Shown here one piece after another: positions 35,181 through 47,985 of a DNA stretch of 64,000 bases. The first letter of the stretch is position 1, and every line of letters starts with the position of its first letter. This DNA comes from Larix kaempferi (Eukaryota > Streptophyta > Pinopsida > Pinales > Pinaceae). The DNA lies in the NCBI GenBank assembly GCA_027924585.1, contig BSBM01000299.1:32216501-32280500 (forward strand), in the 5' to 3' direction. The notes below the pieces were generated by a model. The model did no database searches and was not told the DNA's origin. It saw only the letters and a list, made by a program, of their open reading frames with translations. The translations under genes were made by a program, and so were the position numbers.

Positions 35181-35860
35181 TCTGGGACGTAAAGTCGGTC
35201 ATTAGACCATAGTAGTCCCGATTCGTCTATCTTATATTCTTTTTGCTGTTGGAAAAGTTTGTCTTCCTGGATCTTTGGGAGGATTTCCGTGTAATAACGG
35301 TCACTCTTACATGCCGCTCGAATTCTGTGGTGTAACTCTGAGTCGGTTTGGCTCATCATGACCTCGTAAAGCATATGTGCTCGACGGCTCAAGGCATCCG
35401 CAATCTTGTTTTCCTTTCCTTTTACATGCTTTAGTTTTAAATGGTATTTGATAAGGAAGGCTAACCACCTGGCCTGCCTAGCATTTAGGTTGGATTGGTC
35501 GAAAAGGTATTTCAAGCTCATGTTATCAGTCATTAATAGGAATTTCTTTCCCATGAGATAATGTCGCCACATCTTCAGAGCATGGATGATGGCAGCTAGT
35601 TCAAGGTCATGGGTAGGGTAGTTCTACTCATGTTCTTTTATATTCGTTGATTCTTAGCATATGGAAAAATTGTCTTGCATAAAGACTCCCCCAAGTCCTT
35701 CCTTGCTTGCATCCATGCAAACGACGAAGTCCCCATTGGCATCCGCAATACGCAAAATCGGTGCACTAATCAGTAGTTGCTTCATCTTTTGAAAGCTTTC
35801 TTCGCACTTATCCGTCCAGATAAACGTGCTTTCCTTTTTCTGCAAGGCGGTCATGGGACA
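35181..35860 (-). pseudogene. Ty3/gypsy element 2: RNase H
   Basis: Two frames separated by stops near 35650. All four RNase H acidic motifs are readable: VCMDAS, HDLELAAI, LMTDNMSLKY and IADALSR. The connection sequence ALQKKESTFIWTDKCEESFQ precedes it. It follows reverse transcriptase and precedes integrase as in gypsy elements. Stops make it inactive, but it is less decayed at the active site than the element at 1-3075. Confidence 0.88.
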
Positions 35861-36860
35861 TGCAATCCGTGAAAAGTTCTCAATGAACTTTCGGTAGTAG
35901 CCGGATAATCCTAAGAACGATATTATATCGAATATGCAAGTAGGTGTGAGCCATTCTTCGATAACTTTGACCTTTTCGGGGTCGATGGCTATTCCCTTCT
36001 CTGAAATGATATGTCCTAAGTATTGAATGTGGGGTTTGTAGAAATTGCACTTACTAAACTTGGTGTAAAGCTAGTGTTCCCTTAGTATCCATAAAAAAAT
36101 TCAGAGGTGCTCCTCGTGTTCTACTTCATTCTAGCAGTAGATCAAAATGTCATCAATAAAGACTAGGACGAACTTATCGAGGTATTTACTAAATATGTTG
36201 TTCATCATGCACATAAAGTTGGCCGGTGCATTTGTCAACCCAAAGGGCATCACTATGAACTCGTAGTGGTTGTAACGCATTCAGAAAGCGGTTTTATTGA
36301 TATCCTCATCCCAGATCCTCACCTAATGGTATCTGGATCATAAGTCGATCTTTGAGAAGATCTTTGCCCCTCCGACTTGGTCAAAAAATTCGTCAATCCT
36401 AGGGAGTGGGTAGTGGTTCTTAATGGTCATCTTGTTTAGTTGGCGGTAATCGATGCACATCCACATTGTTCTGTCTTTATTCTTGACGAAGAGTATCGGT
36501 GCGCCCCAAGGGGACACACTTGGTCGAATGTACCCTTTGTCTATTAATTCTTGTAACTGAAGCTTGAGCTCCACCAATTCTGGTGTGCTCATGCGGTACG
36601 GGGATTTAGAAGCTAGTACTGACCCGGGTGTTAGCTTGATGGAAAAGTCTAAGTCTCGTTTGGGTGGTAATCCCGGTATTTCTTCGGGAAATACATCCTT
36701 GAATTCCATGAGGACTGGGAAGTCTTCGATCTTTTGTTCCCTATCAGTTTCTATGTTTTGGATATTGATGACAAAGAGTTTACAACCTTTTCTGATACAT
36801 TTCTTTGCTTGTAATGCGGAGATATGTCGTACCGACACTTTCTTAGGGATACCGTGAATC
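35861..36860 (-). pseudogene. Ty3/gypsy element 2: reverse transcriptase
   Basis: An intact run from 36946 to 36338 covers the linker ([15 protein letters not shown]), [23 protein letters not shown] and [20 protein letters not shown], up to KIDL with the first catalytic Asp. After frame breaks, GFxNAP-type sequence (PFGLTNAP) and the FxDD box (VFIDDILIY at about 36134-36160) follow. The sequence is of the chromovirus (Tekay/Del-like) type as judged from these motifs; no chromodomain is present to confirm, because the 3' end is lost. Confidence 0.88.
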
Positions 36861-37609
36861 GTCTTCTGATTCCCTTGGTCATCCCTGCAGAGTAAGGATT
36901 TGTTTAAGCAGTCTAGTAGGACATGGTGTTCTTCTAACCAATCCATGCCGATGAGTGCATTGTACGACCCTAGGGGTAGAATGTTTAAATCTATCCTAGT
37001 TTGGAACTCGTTTAAGTTTATCTCACAAGTCTTAACTAACTCGGAGACCTTTCATTTGGTATTGGTGGCTAGTTGTACTAGCCACGATTTCTCGTGAGGT
37101 TCTCGGTCCAACTTACAAGTGTCCACTAACTTAGGGGAGATATAACTTCGGCAAGCACCGGGGTCTATTAAAACTGAAACGATAGTGTTAGAGATCTTAC
37201 ACTCTATTTCCACCATGGTAACTTGGTGATCTTCCTGTCGGCCATCGAGAGTGGCATAAATCCTCAATGTCTTTGCCATGTCCCCTATGGTGGGTTCTGC
37301 TTGGACATTGTGTAAAACTCCATCTGTTTTGCTGGGGTAGTCTCTGTAGTGGTGTGGCCCTTGGCATTTCCAACAAGAAACAATTGGTGGGACATCTTTT
37401 GTCCCTTTGTTGAATGTTGGCCTGTTGACAGGTGGTGGGGGTTCACTTGGTCGTGATTGTGGTCGGTTGAAGCCTCTATTGGGAGGAAAACTATTGTTAT
37501 GCTTCCAGCAAGGTGGAGGTCTAAAACCCGGTCTACGGTTTGTCCGAGAAGGTTCTAAACCTATCTCTAGTTCTGTTGATGTTGTCATTCCTTGGCTGTC
37601 CATGTTCAT
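36861..37609 (-). pseudogene. Ty3/gypsy element 2: gag zinc knuckle and protease
   Basis: In the frame beginning at 37609, residues 79-91 are a zinc knuckle CWKCQGPHHYRDY whose last Cys is Tyr. Residues 147-152 give the protease site as LIDPGA instead of LIDSGA. Both are single-residue losses in key sites, as in the other gypsy copy. The GMDWLEEH region at the start of the next frame (36946) completes the protease. Confidence 0.87.
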
Positions 37610-38512
37610 AACAAAGCCTTGCTTTATGTAAGGTCACATCAAGGGTTTTGGGCATGTCAAACTCTATCTTTTCTCTAAAGTTTGGTGGCAGCCCTCCCAA
37701 GAATTGTTGTATTTTGACCTTCTAATCCTTAATGTATGCACATAGTGCAGCAAGTCTAAGAATTGGTTTATGAATGCTTCCATAATCAGAGAGCCCATTT
37801 TTAACTCATGAAATTCTTTAATTTTCTTGTCAAAGAATATTTCAGACATATACTTGTCCTGGAATATTCTGCTAAAAGTATACGAGGTTATGTCTCTCAG
37901 TTCTTGTCCTTTGGTGTGTTTCAAGTCCCGCCACCATCTAGAAGCTTTACCGTTCAGGTTGTATATGGCTAGTCGGGCTTGCAATTCACTGGAGTAATTG
38001 TGAACTTTAAAGTATTTATTCATCCCTAGTAGCCACTCCTTAGCCTTTTCCCTAGAGTTAATCTCTCCATCATAGGTTGGGGCTTTTATCTTTTTGAATT
38101 CCCCTTGCAGACTATCGTCACTTTTCTTCATTTTCTTGCAAGGAGGTGGTGAACCCTTGTCATTGGAGGAGCTCTTACAGTCCCCTTCCATTGATTAAGG
38201 TATGTCTTCACCCTATTCCTCTCCCTTAGGACTAGAAGTTTTCTTTGGGTGACTATTTCCCTTCTTAAAAGTGTTGACTGAGAGTGTGGGTTGTATATGG
38301 GGTTTTGCCCTTGTTAAAGTCTGAAACAAAGCTTCATTTATAGCTTGCTTCTCTCTTCTTTCCTGCATGTCTTCATCTCAGAAAATTTGGAATTTGGCTT
38401 GTAGATTTTGCATGGATTTCATTAAATCCGAGTTGAGTTCCACCACAATTTCTTTCTCTCATGGTGGGGAGTTCAAATTTCCATGTACGCTGCTGCCCCC
38501 TTCTACATTCAT
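37610..38512 (-). pseudogene. Ty3/gypsy element 2: gag
   Basis: Gag starts at the ATG at 38512 (MNVEGGSSVHGNLNSPP), 170 bp after the PBS, and has three in-frame stops before the intact stretch 38191-37664. That stretch is the retrotransposon gag core: PTYDGEINSREKAKEWLLGM, NLNGKASRWWRDLK, TFSRIFQDKYMS and MEAFINQFLDLL. The equivalent gag of element 3 (61925-62749) aligns motif by motif. The N-terminal part is charged and likely flexible. Confidence 0.88.
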
Positions 38513-38681
38513 TTTCAGACACTAACTGTATATGCAGTGTTTATATAAGCGCCAAGAACAGAAAATCTGTTAGTTCATTTTTACATAAATAAAATAAAAT
38601 TTCTGAAGGTATGTTTCTGTTTACTGTGTATCTACAGCAGATGTTTGTAATGAGCCCAATAGGTCACTTAGTTTTGTAACT

Positions 38682-38695
38682 GGGCTCTGATACCA
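38682..38695 (-). promoter_or_regulatory. Primer-binding site, initiator Met tRNA
   Basis: The minus strand reads TGGTATCAGAGCCC, the standard plant LTR retrotransposon PBS complementary to the 3' end of initiator-Met tRNA. It lies two bases inside the LTR end at 38698. This fixes the LTR boundary and the element's orientation. Confidence 0.95.
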
Positions 38696-38697
38696 CT

Positions 38698-41600
38698 TGC
38701 AATGTCCCTAAAAATAGTAAAAAATTTAAAAATTTTCCGATACTAAATTAAACTCGTAAAGATATGAAGAATAGTGAATTAATTTCAACACTGATAAGTA
38801 CCTACTATACCGGTATTTGATTTCTACTCTTTGAAGTGTCTTAGTTTCATAAGTATCATGGTTTGGTGATTACAAATTCTACAGCTTTGCGGAAGTGTTT
38901 TGAAATGATTAGATGTATGAACTATCGCATGTGTATGAATGTATTGAATGTGATAATGTGAATCACCTTCTTACAGTTGTAAGGGTTTGTATGCATATGT
39001 ATTAAAATTTAACTGGTAATTCAGGTGGAATGGATCCTTTATTGGTGGCGGTTGATGCCCATGGTGTGATGCTTGGTCTTTTCAAAGCGAAAGGTACCCT
39101 AGTAGGGATGCCGAGAGGTAGGGGTAAGAAAATGGAGACACCTTACTTACTTAGTGATTTCGCTAATGCATCCACTTTATTCCTGGTTTGCAGGTGTACT
39201 TATGGGGGTGCTTACCTATGGTGTTCAGTTTGCAAGTCCCACACTTAGTTAATACGAAAGTTTGTAGTGTTGGAGGTTATCACCTTGATATTCTTTGTTG
39301 GGGGTTAAGGTCCTTGTTGAGGTTCTTAAAACATATTGCCCTTGCCATTATTTCTTCTCCTTATAGACTATTTTGGGGTCTTTGTAACATACATTGCGTT
39401 CTCAATTAATTCATGGATTGTGAATTCCCCCACTACTATAGAGATCACAATTTGTATCGAATATATGGGGTTGGTGGTGGCATTTAAAGCAACTCTACGA
39501 TAGCACATGGCCACGTTTCCAGCTAAGCAAGGGGTTTGTTCTTGGGTTCTACACCATCGAGGGTTTCAATTTTCATAGTTCATTTGCCTCTCTCTGTATG
39601 TTGGAAGTGTCTGAGGGTTTAGCGTTCTGACCTGAGCTTGGATCATGGTCAACCCACCACGAAGGTTTCGTACGCAGTGATTGTGATAGATGAAGGTAAT
39701 ATCATCCTCGTTTTCCTTGCAAACGTTAAATTGATAGAAACGATAATGAACTTGATTCTGACTGGTATGTTTTCTTGCTTGACAGGTAAGTTGTTGGGCC
39801 TGCTTCGTCTGTGTGGTTACTGGTTGATGATCAAGACTTAGACTTGGAGACGTTGGCAATTGGTAAGTTCAATGTCCACATTTACTTATCTCCGGCTCTC
39901 ACCTCTGTGGAGTGATTTGCATTTTCTATGAGGAACCTTGTGAACTCGGTTGGGTTCGCTATAATATGTTTTGAGTACTTGGAAGTCGTCATTTGGTTGG
40001 ACTTTTGTAATAAGATGTATCTATTGAATTTTATAGGCCCTAGAGGGTCTTAGTGGGAGGTTTTTGGCCATCTATCTCTATATATAAATTTTGTTGAACT
40101 CTTGATGATAACGGTGGTGCCCAAAAGGAAATGGGGTTTACATTTCTTTCATAGTAATGGTAGTTCTCGATTTTGGTCTTTTCTATCGTCGCCTCTATCC
40201 TGGTAATTTGTTGGCTCTATGATTATGAAAGGAGAAGAGAAATCGTACTCTTATTTTACTTGCAGTTTCTGTAGGCAGAGGTCCCCTCTAACTGAGAAGT
40301 CTGGTTTCTATGAACTTCTATGAGATCTTGGACCTACGGCTAATCTCTGTGTATTCTTTGTAATGGCTTTCGTTGTTATTGTTATGGTTTAGATGTCTTA
40401 ATGTGTGAATGTAATGATGGAAAGAGAATCATAACCCTCATGAGAACTTTAGTTATGAACCTGAGATGGAAAATATTCTAGCTGTGTGTCTCTAGGTTTT
40501 TGCAAAAACTAGACAGGTTTTTAAAGAAGTAAAATGTAGGGATTTGATCCCATGACTTGTGTTTGTGTTTGAGTCTCGTTTGTATATTATTGATAATACT
40601 ATTCGAAATGTTTGCTGGATAATGGGTTTGGTTCTGCAAAATGTATGCCCTAAAATGCGTTTTGGTTTCCTAATCCATAGTAATGACCTCTAAGTTCTCA
40701 AAGAAAGATGTAAGACCCTAGCCGTGTATTTCAATGGACTGGTTTCTGTGTGGTTTGAGTTATGTTGTGGCGATTGGAATTTCAATGTTATGTTGATGAG
40801 AATCATTCTCCTGACCTTCATTTTCAATTTAATAAAAGAAAGGTGGCTTGTACCATGTAGATACTTTGCTGACTATGGTGCTTTCATGGTAGTGGTTGAC
40901 TGATGCGTTGATAATGAAAAAGCTCTAAGAGCATACTGTAACTTGTTTTTACTTCTTGGTACTATAATTTTGATATTAGTTTTGGGTAGCTGTTGGTCAA
41001 ATTGATGATGTGTAAGTTCTACGTTTTGATCGTAAGGGTAGAAGGTAACAACTATGTGTAACTTGAATTTCCAAAACTTGATGCATGAATTACTTGGTAT
41101 TTTTGAAGTCTAAAATTGTTTTCTTGTAAGGGTTAGTAGTTTCGAAATAATCTTAGCCAGTTTTGAGATACGTTGATGTTTTAAACATGAGAGATGGTTT
41201 TAGTAGAAATAAATATAAACAACATTCCTATTCTAGCTATATGAATATTAGCAGAAGAAAACACAAAAACCAAACATTGTTTCAGAAATGGAAGAATATA
41301 TATGTAGATATAATAATTTTTCCCTGAAGGAGCGATCTAAGTTTATTTAAATTATCAAGAATAGATTTCTAGGTTTTGGATTTGCTAGTATGTCTAGCAT
41401 AGGATAGCTTGGCTAGACCTGTTAGACATTCTGCTGATCATAGCTTCTAAAGTTACGTAATCCTAGTTTACAGTGGTTTTGTTCGTATCAGAAATCTATA
41501 TTTAAACGATTCAGGATAAAAGAAAAAGGACCAAAGGTGTTGGGGTAGCATCTTGTGTTAATTATTTAACCGCTATTATAACTTGAAATGGAAGATTTAG

Positions 41601-43134
41601 GATTCATACGTTGCTACTTTGTAATTTGCTCCCTTCCTGTAGTAACCTGCATACTCAAACAATAATTAGTGTAGAGACTTCTGAGCTTAGTTGACCTATT
41701 AGAAAGACTCCTTAGTTGGATAACTTTGGGACTACCATGTTCCTCCCAACCTTGACCCTTGAACTGTTTCCTAGTTCTATCTGGATCCCCTCAAGCTTGG
41801 TTCCAACATGCAATGAGAGATAGAGGCCCTAGGTCCACTGCTCGTTCAGATCTGAGAATTATTAGGTGAGGCTACTTCAGCTTCTTGGAGCAGAATACTT
41901 TTCTCTGATTACCATAAGAGAATGATAATAACCAAGAATGCTAGACGATCCCCAAACTTGGGATCTTCCCTCTTTAAGTAGGGAAGTCTTTTAATTAGGA
42001 CTGTTGAAATAATTAGTTTCTTTAAATTAAATAATTAATAATTTAAAAATATTATTTAATTAAATATCTAGTCCTCTTGAACTAGGACTTTTCCAACTGT
42101 TTAACTATTGATTTATGCTTTTAATAATAATTATAATAACAATAATTATAATAACAACAATTATACTAACAATAATTATACTAACAAGAATTATATTTCA
42201 ATTAACTATTAATACACCATTTTATAATATAAAATAATACATAAATCATACATACTAATTAGATTCCATAATTAAATAATGGCACCATTATTATTAAAGC
42301 TCTTAATAATAATATTAGCCTTGAGGCCTTTATACATGTTAGTCATAAAAGACTACTGGTAATTATCTTTTATTTAGTTCTGTGTCATCACATGACACTT
42401 CTTTTATTTAGTTCCGTGTCATCACATGACACTTCTTTTAACTTTTAAGGACAAGGTCCAATTCTTTGGATGGTCTCGGTCAGCTTGGTTAGGTACCTCT
42501 AGTCTCTCTCTTGCATGTCGGATTCCCTCGTTTAACATGGTAGTTCCCACAGTACTTGATGATAGATAAAAGATGAATCATTTAATCAAATAAGATAAGT
42601 GTGATGAAAGTAAAAGAGCTATTCAAAGTCCTTCCGACTCAACACTTCGAGATCTAGTAACCATGAGTTCTCTTCAGAGCCTTTTAACTCAACACTCTCA
42701 CATGGGCATTACACTAGTACAATTCCAGAGCCTCTGCTCAACACTATTGCTAGAATGTGGTTGTGAGGCACATATAGAATATTTAGGTTGCCTTGGATCC
42801 GGTATTCGTTTATCAAGCTTGGAGTGCTCGAGGGATTAGGCCCAACACTCAATGTACCTCGGGGCTTACTCCTAGTACATAAACATTCTTCTAGGTACAT
42901 CGGGGATTATGCCCAGTACGTAGGTTACATGTGTGTTTCTGAGTCCATGCTCAACACACTCATAAGTCAAATCATATAAAATCATAGCTCTCCACAGTAA
43001 GTAACAAAAGATCATCTCAGTATATTAGGGTTTGTACCATTATCAAAGCTGAAGAACATCATTAAAAACATTGGGGCCTTCTCACCCAGTATATACTCAA
43101 ATAAAGAAGTTAGTCATGGACCATGCCCGATATG

Positions 43135-43172
<38 letters not shown>

Positions 43173-43288
43173 TAAGAATAAATCATAGGTGCTAGGGCTC
43201 ATGCCCAATACTCAAAATAAAACATAGGTGCTGGGGCCATGGCCCAATATAACAACAAAATAGTTAGTCCAAAATTTGGGATATTACA
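38698..43288 (-). mobile_element. 5' LTR of Ty3/gypsy element 2, about 4.6 kb
   Basis: On the minus strand the LTR starts TGTAATATCCCAAATTTTGG at 43288 and ends GGGACATTGCA at 38698, next to the PBS. At about 4590 bp it is exceptionally long. The solo LTR at 13727-17798 and the partial LTRs at 49700-50405 and 62873-64000 are relatives. The upstream third (42640-43260) is rich in repeats of the form GTGCTxGGGxxTATGCCCAA. A (TA)n run is at 43139-43170. ORFs such as 39030-39409 are not conserved and are not genes. The partner 3' LTR is missing. Confidence 0.85.
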
Positions 43289-45599
43289 GTGACGATCGGC
43301 CTCTTCCTGAAACCATTCTCTAACACATTGAATGACAATCAAAACATCAACGATGAACACTTACAGAAGATTAGGTTTATTGTCACACATGCCAAGAGCA
43401 TCTCCACATCAATGGTGGAGATCCGGCGTCACAATACCAAACAACTATTACATTTATGACACTTTATTACACTTTACATGATATATTCCAGCTCAGAAAA
43501 CACTAAGACGATAATTGGTACAGCTCGACACCACTAGTGTAGACCTTACATTTTACACATGACAATCAGTATGTAATCTGCCACGAGGATCTTCCACGAA
43601 TGTGGTAGTTAAGAATATTTAATGCCAAGGCCAGACTACCAATGCCTGCCACCACACTTCCACTAGATCATTAAGCACTCTGGCTTAGCACACGATGGTT
43701 CTTTAGATATATTTGCAAACCTGTCAATAACATATATAGTAATATAAGTCAAAAACCATAGTTTATGTTATGGTATCAATTCGATAGGCATCAATATTAT
43801 GTATAAAAGGGTTACATCATTGCTCCCATTGTTAAGTATGTTGTATGTAAGACCAATGCATCAATTAGACTATACTCTATAGAAATTATATTGTAGGCTA
43901 CATATAGTTCTTATGGTAGGAAGAGTATGTAAGTAGTGTATAGCATATTAAAGTCAAGGAATCACATAGTAGTTGCACATACTTCACATGCATTTAGTTA
44001 TGTTATATAAAGGCACATTATTTTCTTATGACAAATAAAAGTAGCGCATATTAATCTAAAACATTGCTTTCATATTCTATTTCTTCATTTGAACATTAAA
44101 CAAGAAATGCATGAGATGTATAACTTACAAGTCATTAACTTAGACGAGTCACTTTAGAGGTACCTTAGAATCTTGACACAAAACCTTTGAAGGCTAACTG
44201 AAAATACATTTAAATTATACATGTAATATAGGCTTTGACATGTCACCTTTACTTTTAATCTGCAAAAAGGAAGGTTCTGAAGCTTTAGCATGAATGCTAA
44301 GTGTTAACACCAAAATTGACTCCCTAGGTTGTGGAGAGGGAAATTCTAGGTAACCACTAACTAGTCTTTAGCTTGTGTTTCTGACCTAACACAAATAGAG
44401 GGGGCTCTCTCTTTTAACTCACAGAAAACTGGAAATCATCAAGATTGTCAATAATGAAGAAATAGACCAACATTCATCATTTAAGATATTTAATGAATAA
44501 CAGGTGCAGAAGATCAGATTTCTGCTGGAAGAAATTGTTTAAGGTCTTGGTGAGATAAATCACGAGAGGAACATTGGGCAATGGAGTCATAACATACATC
44601 TAAAACAAATATAGTGCTGCTGCATGAGACATTTACACAGAGGCAAGGTAGCCATCCACGCACAGTCAAAGAGCTTTAATTAGTGAAATAGAAGAGGAAT
44701 GAACAGTCCATCAGCATTGGGCATCTAATAAGGATGAATCCTATGCTTGGTGGTGAAATGATTAAAATGAAATGAACAGGGCACCATTAATGTGAATCCC
44801 ATTCAGATGCAACACTTATCTAAGGATGAGAGAAATTTAACAGAATGAAATACAAAGAAAGACATACAAATTAACATGGGAAAAGGAGAGACAGACTGCA
44901 AGAAAGATAACACAGGAATTCCAAAATCTAGCTTCAAACACTGGAGATGTATTAACAATAAGTATTCCAAAATCAGAGCTGAGCTCTGTGAGGCCTTAGC
45001 CAAATGATTTACTCACACCTTAGTTCTTCTATTACAATGAATATATAGTTGTCCTGAGAGCCTTGCTCGACCTAATTCTAACAGAAAATAGTTACATGTG
45101 CAGTGACACATCATCAATTACAAATCTGCCCCTGTCTTTTCAAAACAGAAATTAAAAGATATGCCTAACTGCTTTATAATCTTGAGCCATTCTTTAATCC
45201 CTCGACAACATCCGTCACTGCAGCATTTACCCCCTTAACACCTGCACCAGAATCTCTCCAAGAATTCTAAATAGTTTTGAGATCACGGGCAACTGTAGTT
45301 TATGGAATTGACCTTTAGCCAAACCCACACAGCATTAGAGACGGGGTTGCTAAGCAGTAACCCATAATCTTCTTCTTTATGGAATAGGAAATAAGGGACC
45401 TGAGGAAAACGCAGTAGTGCTTTAGATGAAATCCAAGCATGCACTGTGACAATATCGCCCTTGTTGGGTTTCCTCTTTAAACCGACCAGAAAAGGAAGTT
45501 GAATGTATTAAAACCTTGGAAAAACTTCATCTTTGAGAATGCCTGAAGGAATCGTAGATGGTAGCAAAGAACATGATGGTATGAACAACTACAAAAGCC
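43289..45599. other. No recognised feature
   Basis: Less AT-rich than its surroundings. A hydrophobic 66-residue minus-strand ORF at 44803-45003 is unrecognised. The stretch could be intron or 3' flank of the gene fragment that follows on the minus strand. Confidence 0.35.
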
Positions 45600-46291
45600 T
45601 TAATCAGTGAAAGAATAGCCTGGCTTCCATTCTCCCTCAATGCCATGCCTCGCTGTCATTTTTCTTAGCTCTTTGAAAGAGTTGCAGTAGAAGAAAAATG
45701 TTGATGTGGGCTTGGAAAGTGCTCTCTTCAAGTCATACTGAGAGATTGACTGGAATGGTCGACCTTCAGATCTGAGAGAAAAGGATGCTGGTATAGGGAT
45801 AACAGCGAAAACTTTGATGAGTTGTTGTGGGCGTTTGAGCATCAGGGTGCTTCATAGCCTGTAAAAGTTGGTGGAAAAGAGTATCTGGCAAACCCTACCG
45901 TATACATGACTGAACAGAAAAAAGCCCATTCATTAGCTGGAGACCAATGCTTTCCCTCGTTAAAGTACTGAAATATCGGTTCTAAAACACGCCGTGCTGC
46001 AGTGGCTACTTTGGCCAAATCGCACCATATTTTGGACACAGATTTGAGCCCACACCTTAGGTAAGTCCTCCCCTTCCTTTGAAATGGCAAATTTACAGGG
46101 ATTACCACCAATTCTTTGAGCTCTACGAGCTCCAGGATACGCAGTCCATAACCAAAGCTCACGCCTGAATCACGCGCAGGTGTTTTGGTGGGCATATAAT
46201 GAACCTCATCCCTAGGGTTTCTTTTCCTTGAAACTTTCATCTTGGGAACCCTAACGCCTTCTTGATCTGGTGCCACTGCATATAGATACAA
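45600..46291 (-). pseudogene. Fragment of a plant ARM-repeat protein (EFR3 / SEMI-ROLLED LEAF 2-like)
   Basis: The frame from 46291 contains LRCGLKSVSKIWCDLAKVAT then AARRVLEPIFQYFNEGKHWS, which resembles the helical block of the plant ARM-repeat family related to EFR3, where LAKEATTxRRVLEPxFxYFD and a following HWSPxxGLA are conserved. Homology breaks after WSPANEWAF, where frameshifts set in, and a second frame (45842-45600) continues without recognisable motif. The preceding part (RKRNPRDEVHYMPTKTPARD) is unassigned. EFR3-type proteins help anchor a lipid kinase at the plasma membrane; this fragment is too short to act. The family call is from memory of the pattern and moderately uncertain. 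Confidence 0.4.
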
Positions 46292-47362
46292 AAGGAACGC
46301 GATACCATCATGCTAGGAGCAGCATTGGGATGGAGTTTAACCTACCCGAGCCATTAGTCAACGCTGGCATCGCATCACCCAAAACCTGTAATGTTTACCC
46401 TGTGCGGCCAACATGTCATGAAAAAAAATCACTTGTCTCGATCCTCTACTAAAATGGTGGTGGCACCAAACCTTGAATGTGGAAATGCCAGATCTGGATG
46501 GAGGAAAATGAAGTCGTGGATACATGAATCTTTGAAAACCTATATTTAGAAAAAGTGAGTGGTTTTCTTTTCCTATTCAGACCTCCAAAGCTGGAACAAA
46601 GCTTCTTCGACTGGATGAAACTGGCATCTCTTCCTCTGCTACAAAGAATGGCGGCAGCATCAACCCTTTACTTGGATAAATGGTATTAGGGTTTGAGAGT
46701 TTTGACGTTCCGGTCAAATGAAAAACTAGATGTCGGAAATAGAACCACTTTCTTTTTATAATATCGCCCAAGGGTGGTACCCCCTAGGTCCTAGGGTGTT
46801 TCCAATACCGCTTCATGCATATGCGATGAACCATTAGAGTGACACGTTGGCTAACAATCTTCACATCGCAGCCTACCCACTTCTTATCCCCCGAGCACCT
46901 TGATGACGTGACAAAGACATGAACCGTCGATTTACTTCCTCATTGCTACACCTACGATCTTCATAGAGCCACGTCATTCGTTTGAATGACCTAATCCTAT
47001 CATCTAAATACTGCCGGGCATCCATGGCGGTAGAACTCGTGGCATTTTTAGCGTCAAACACTAACTGGAATCATCTACCACCCACATCTCCTTTTTAACT
47101 CTTGGAGTTTATCCCACATACAAAACAAAAGAATATTCTCCATTCTTTATATATCGTTTGGCTTTCAACACATACTGAGTAACAGATATAGAGGCTCTTT
47201 TTCTTGAAACTTGAGAGGTGGAGAATATGTGGGCCCTTCTTTAGCTTGGCGTTCGGTCCCACGGTGAAAGCCGTAGGTGTTGGGCGCTAGTGATATCTTT
47301 TGCTCCATTTGGCATATAAAACATAACCCCTTCCATCATAAAGCCGAAACTTGGGTTAAAAA
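46292..47362. other. Unassigned, short ORFs only
   Basis: Minus-strand ORFs at 46577-46771 and 46873-47061 have protein-like composition (DARQYLDDRIRSFKRMTWLY) but match no family I know. They could be 5' exons of the broken ARM-repeat gene downstream. No splice sites can be assigned. Confidence 0.3.
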
Positions 47363-47985
47363 TGCTTCTCTTTATAAAATTCCAACTCCTTTAACTATGG
47401 CCAAAATTTATCAATGCTTCATATTTAGGCTATATTATAAAAGCCTTTCTTCATAAAATTCCAACTCCTTTAACTATGGCCAAAATTTATCAATGCTTCA
47501 TATTTAGGCTATATTATAAAAGCCTTTCTTCATAAAATTCCAACTCCTTTAACTATGGCCAAAATTTATCAATGCTTCATATTTAGGCTATATTATAAAA
47601 GCCTTTCTTCATAAAATTCCAACTCCTTTAACTATGGCCAAAATTTATCAATGCTTCATATTTAGGCTATATTATAAAAGCCTTTCTTCTTGGGTTAAAA
47701 ATGCTTCTCTTTATAAAATTCCAACTCCTTTAACTATGGCCAAAATTTATCAATGCTTCATATTTAGGCTATATTATAAAAGCCTTTCTTCATAAAATTC
47801 CAACTATGGCCAAAATTTATCAATGCTTCATATTTAGACTATATTATAAAAGCCTTTCTTTATAAAGTTAGGAGTTAAAAATGCTTCTCTTTATAAAATT
47901 CCAACTCCTTTAACTATGGCGAAAATTTATCAATGCTTCATATTTAGGCTATATTATAAAAGCCTTTCTTCATAAAGTTAGGAGG
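47363..47985. repeat. 79-bp tandem array, seven units
   Basis: The units contain CCAACTCCTTTAACTATGG and ATTTAGGCTATATTATAAAA. Unit starts lie at 47382, 47461, 47540, 47619, 47721, 47800 and 47901: most spacings are exactly 79 bp, two are 101-102 bp because of a 23-bp extra piece (GGGTTAAAAATGCTTCTC). Neighbouring units are almost identical, so the array expanded recently. No ORF. Confidence 0.93.
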
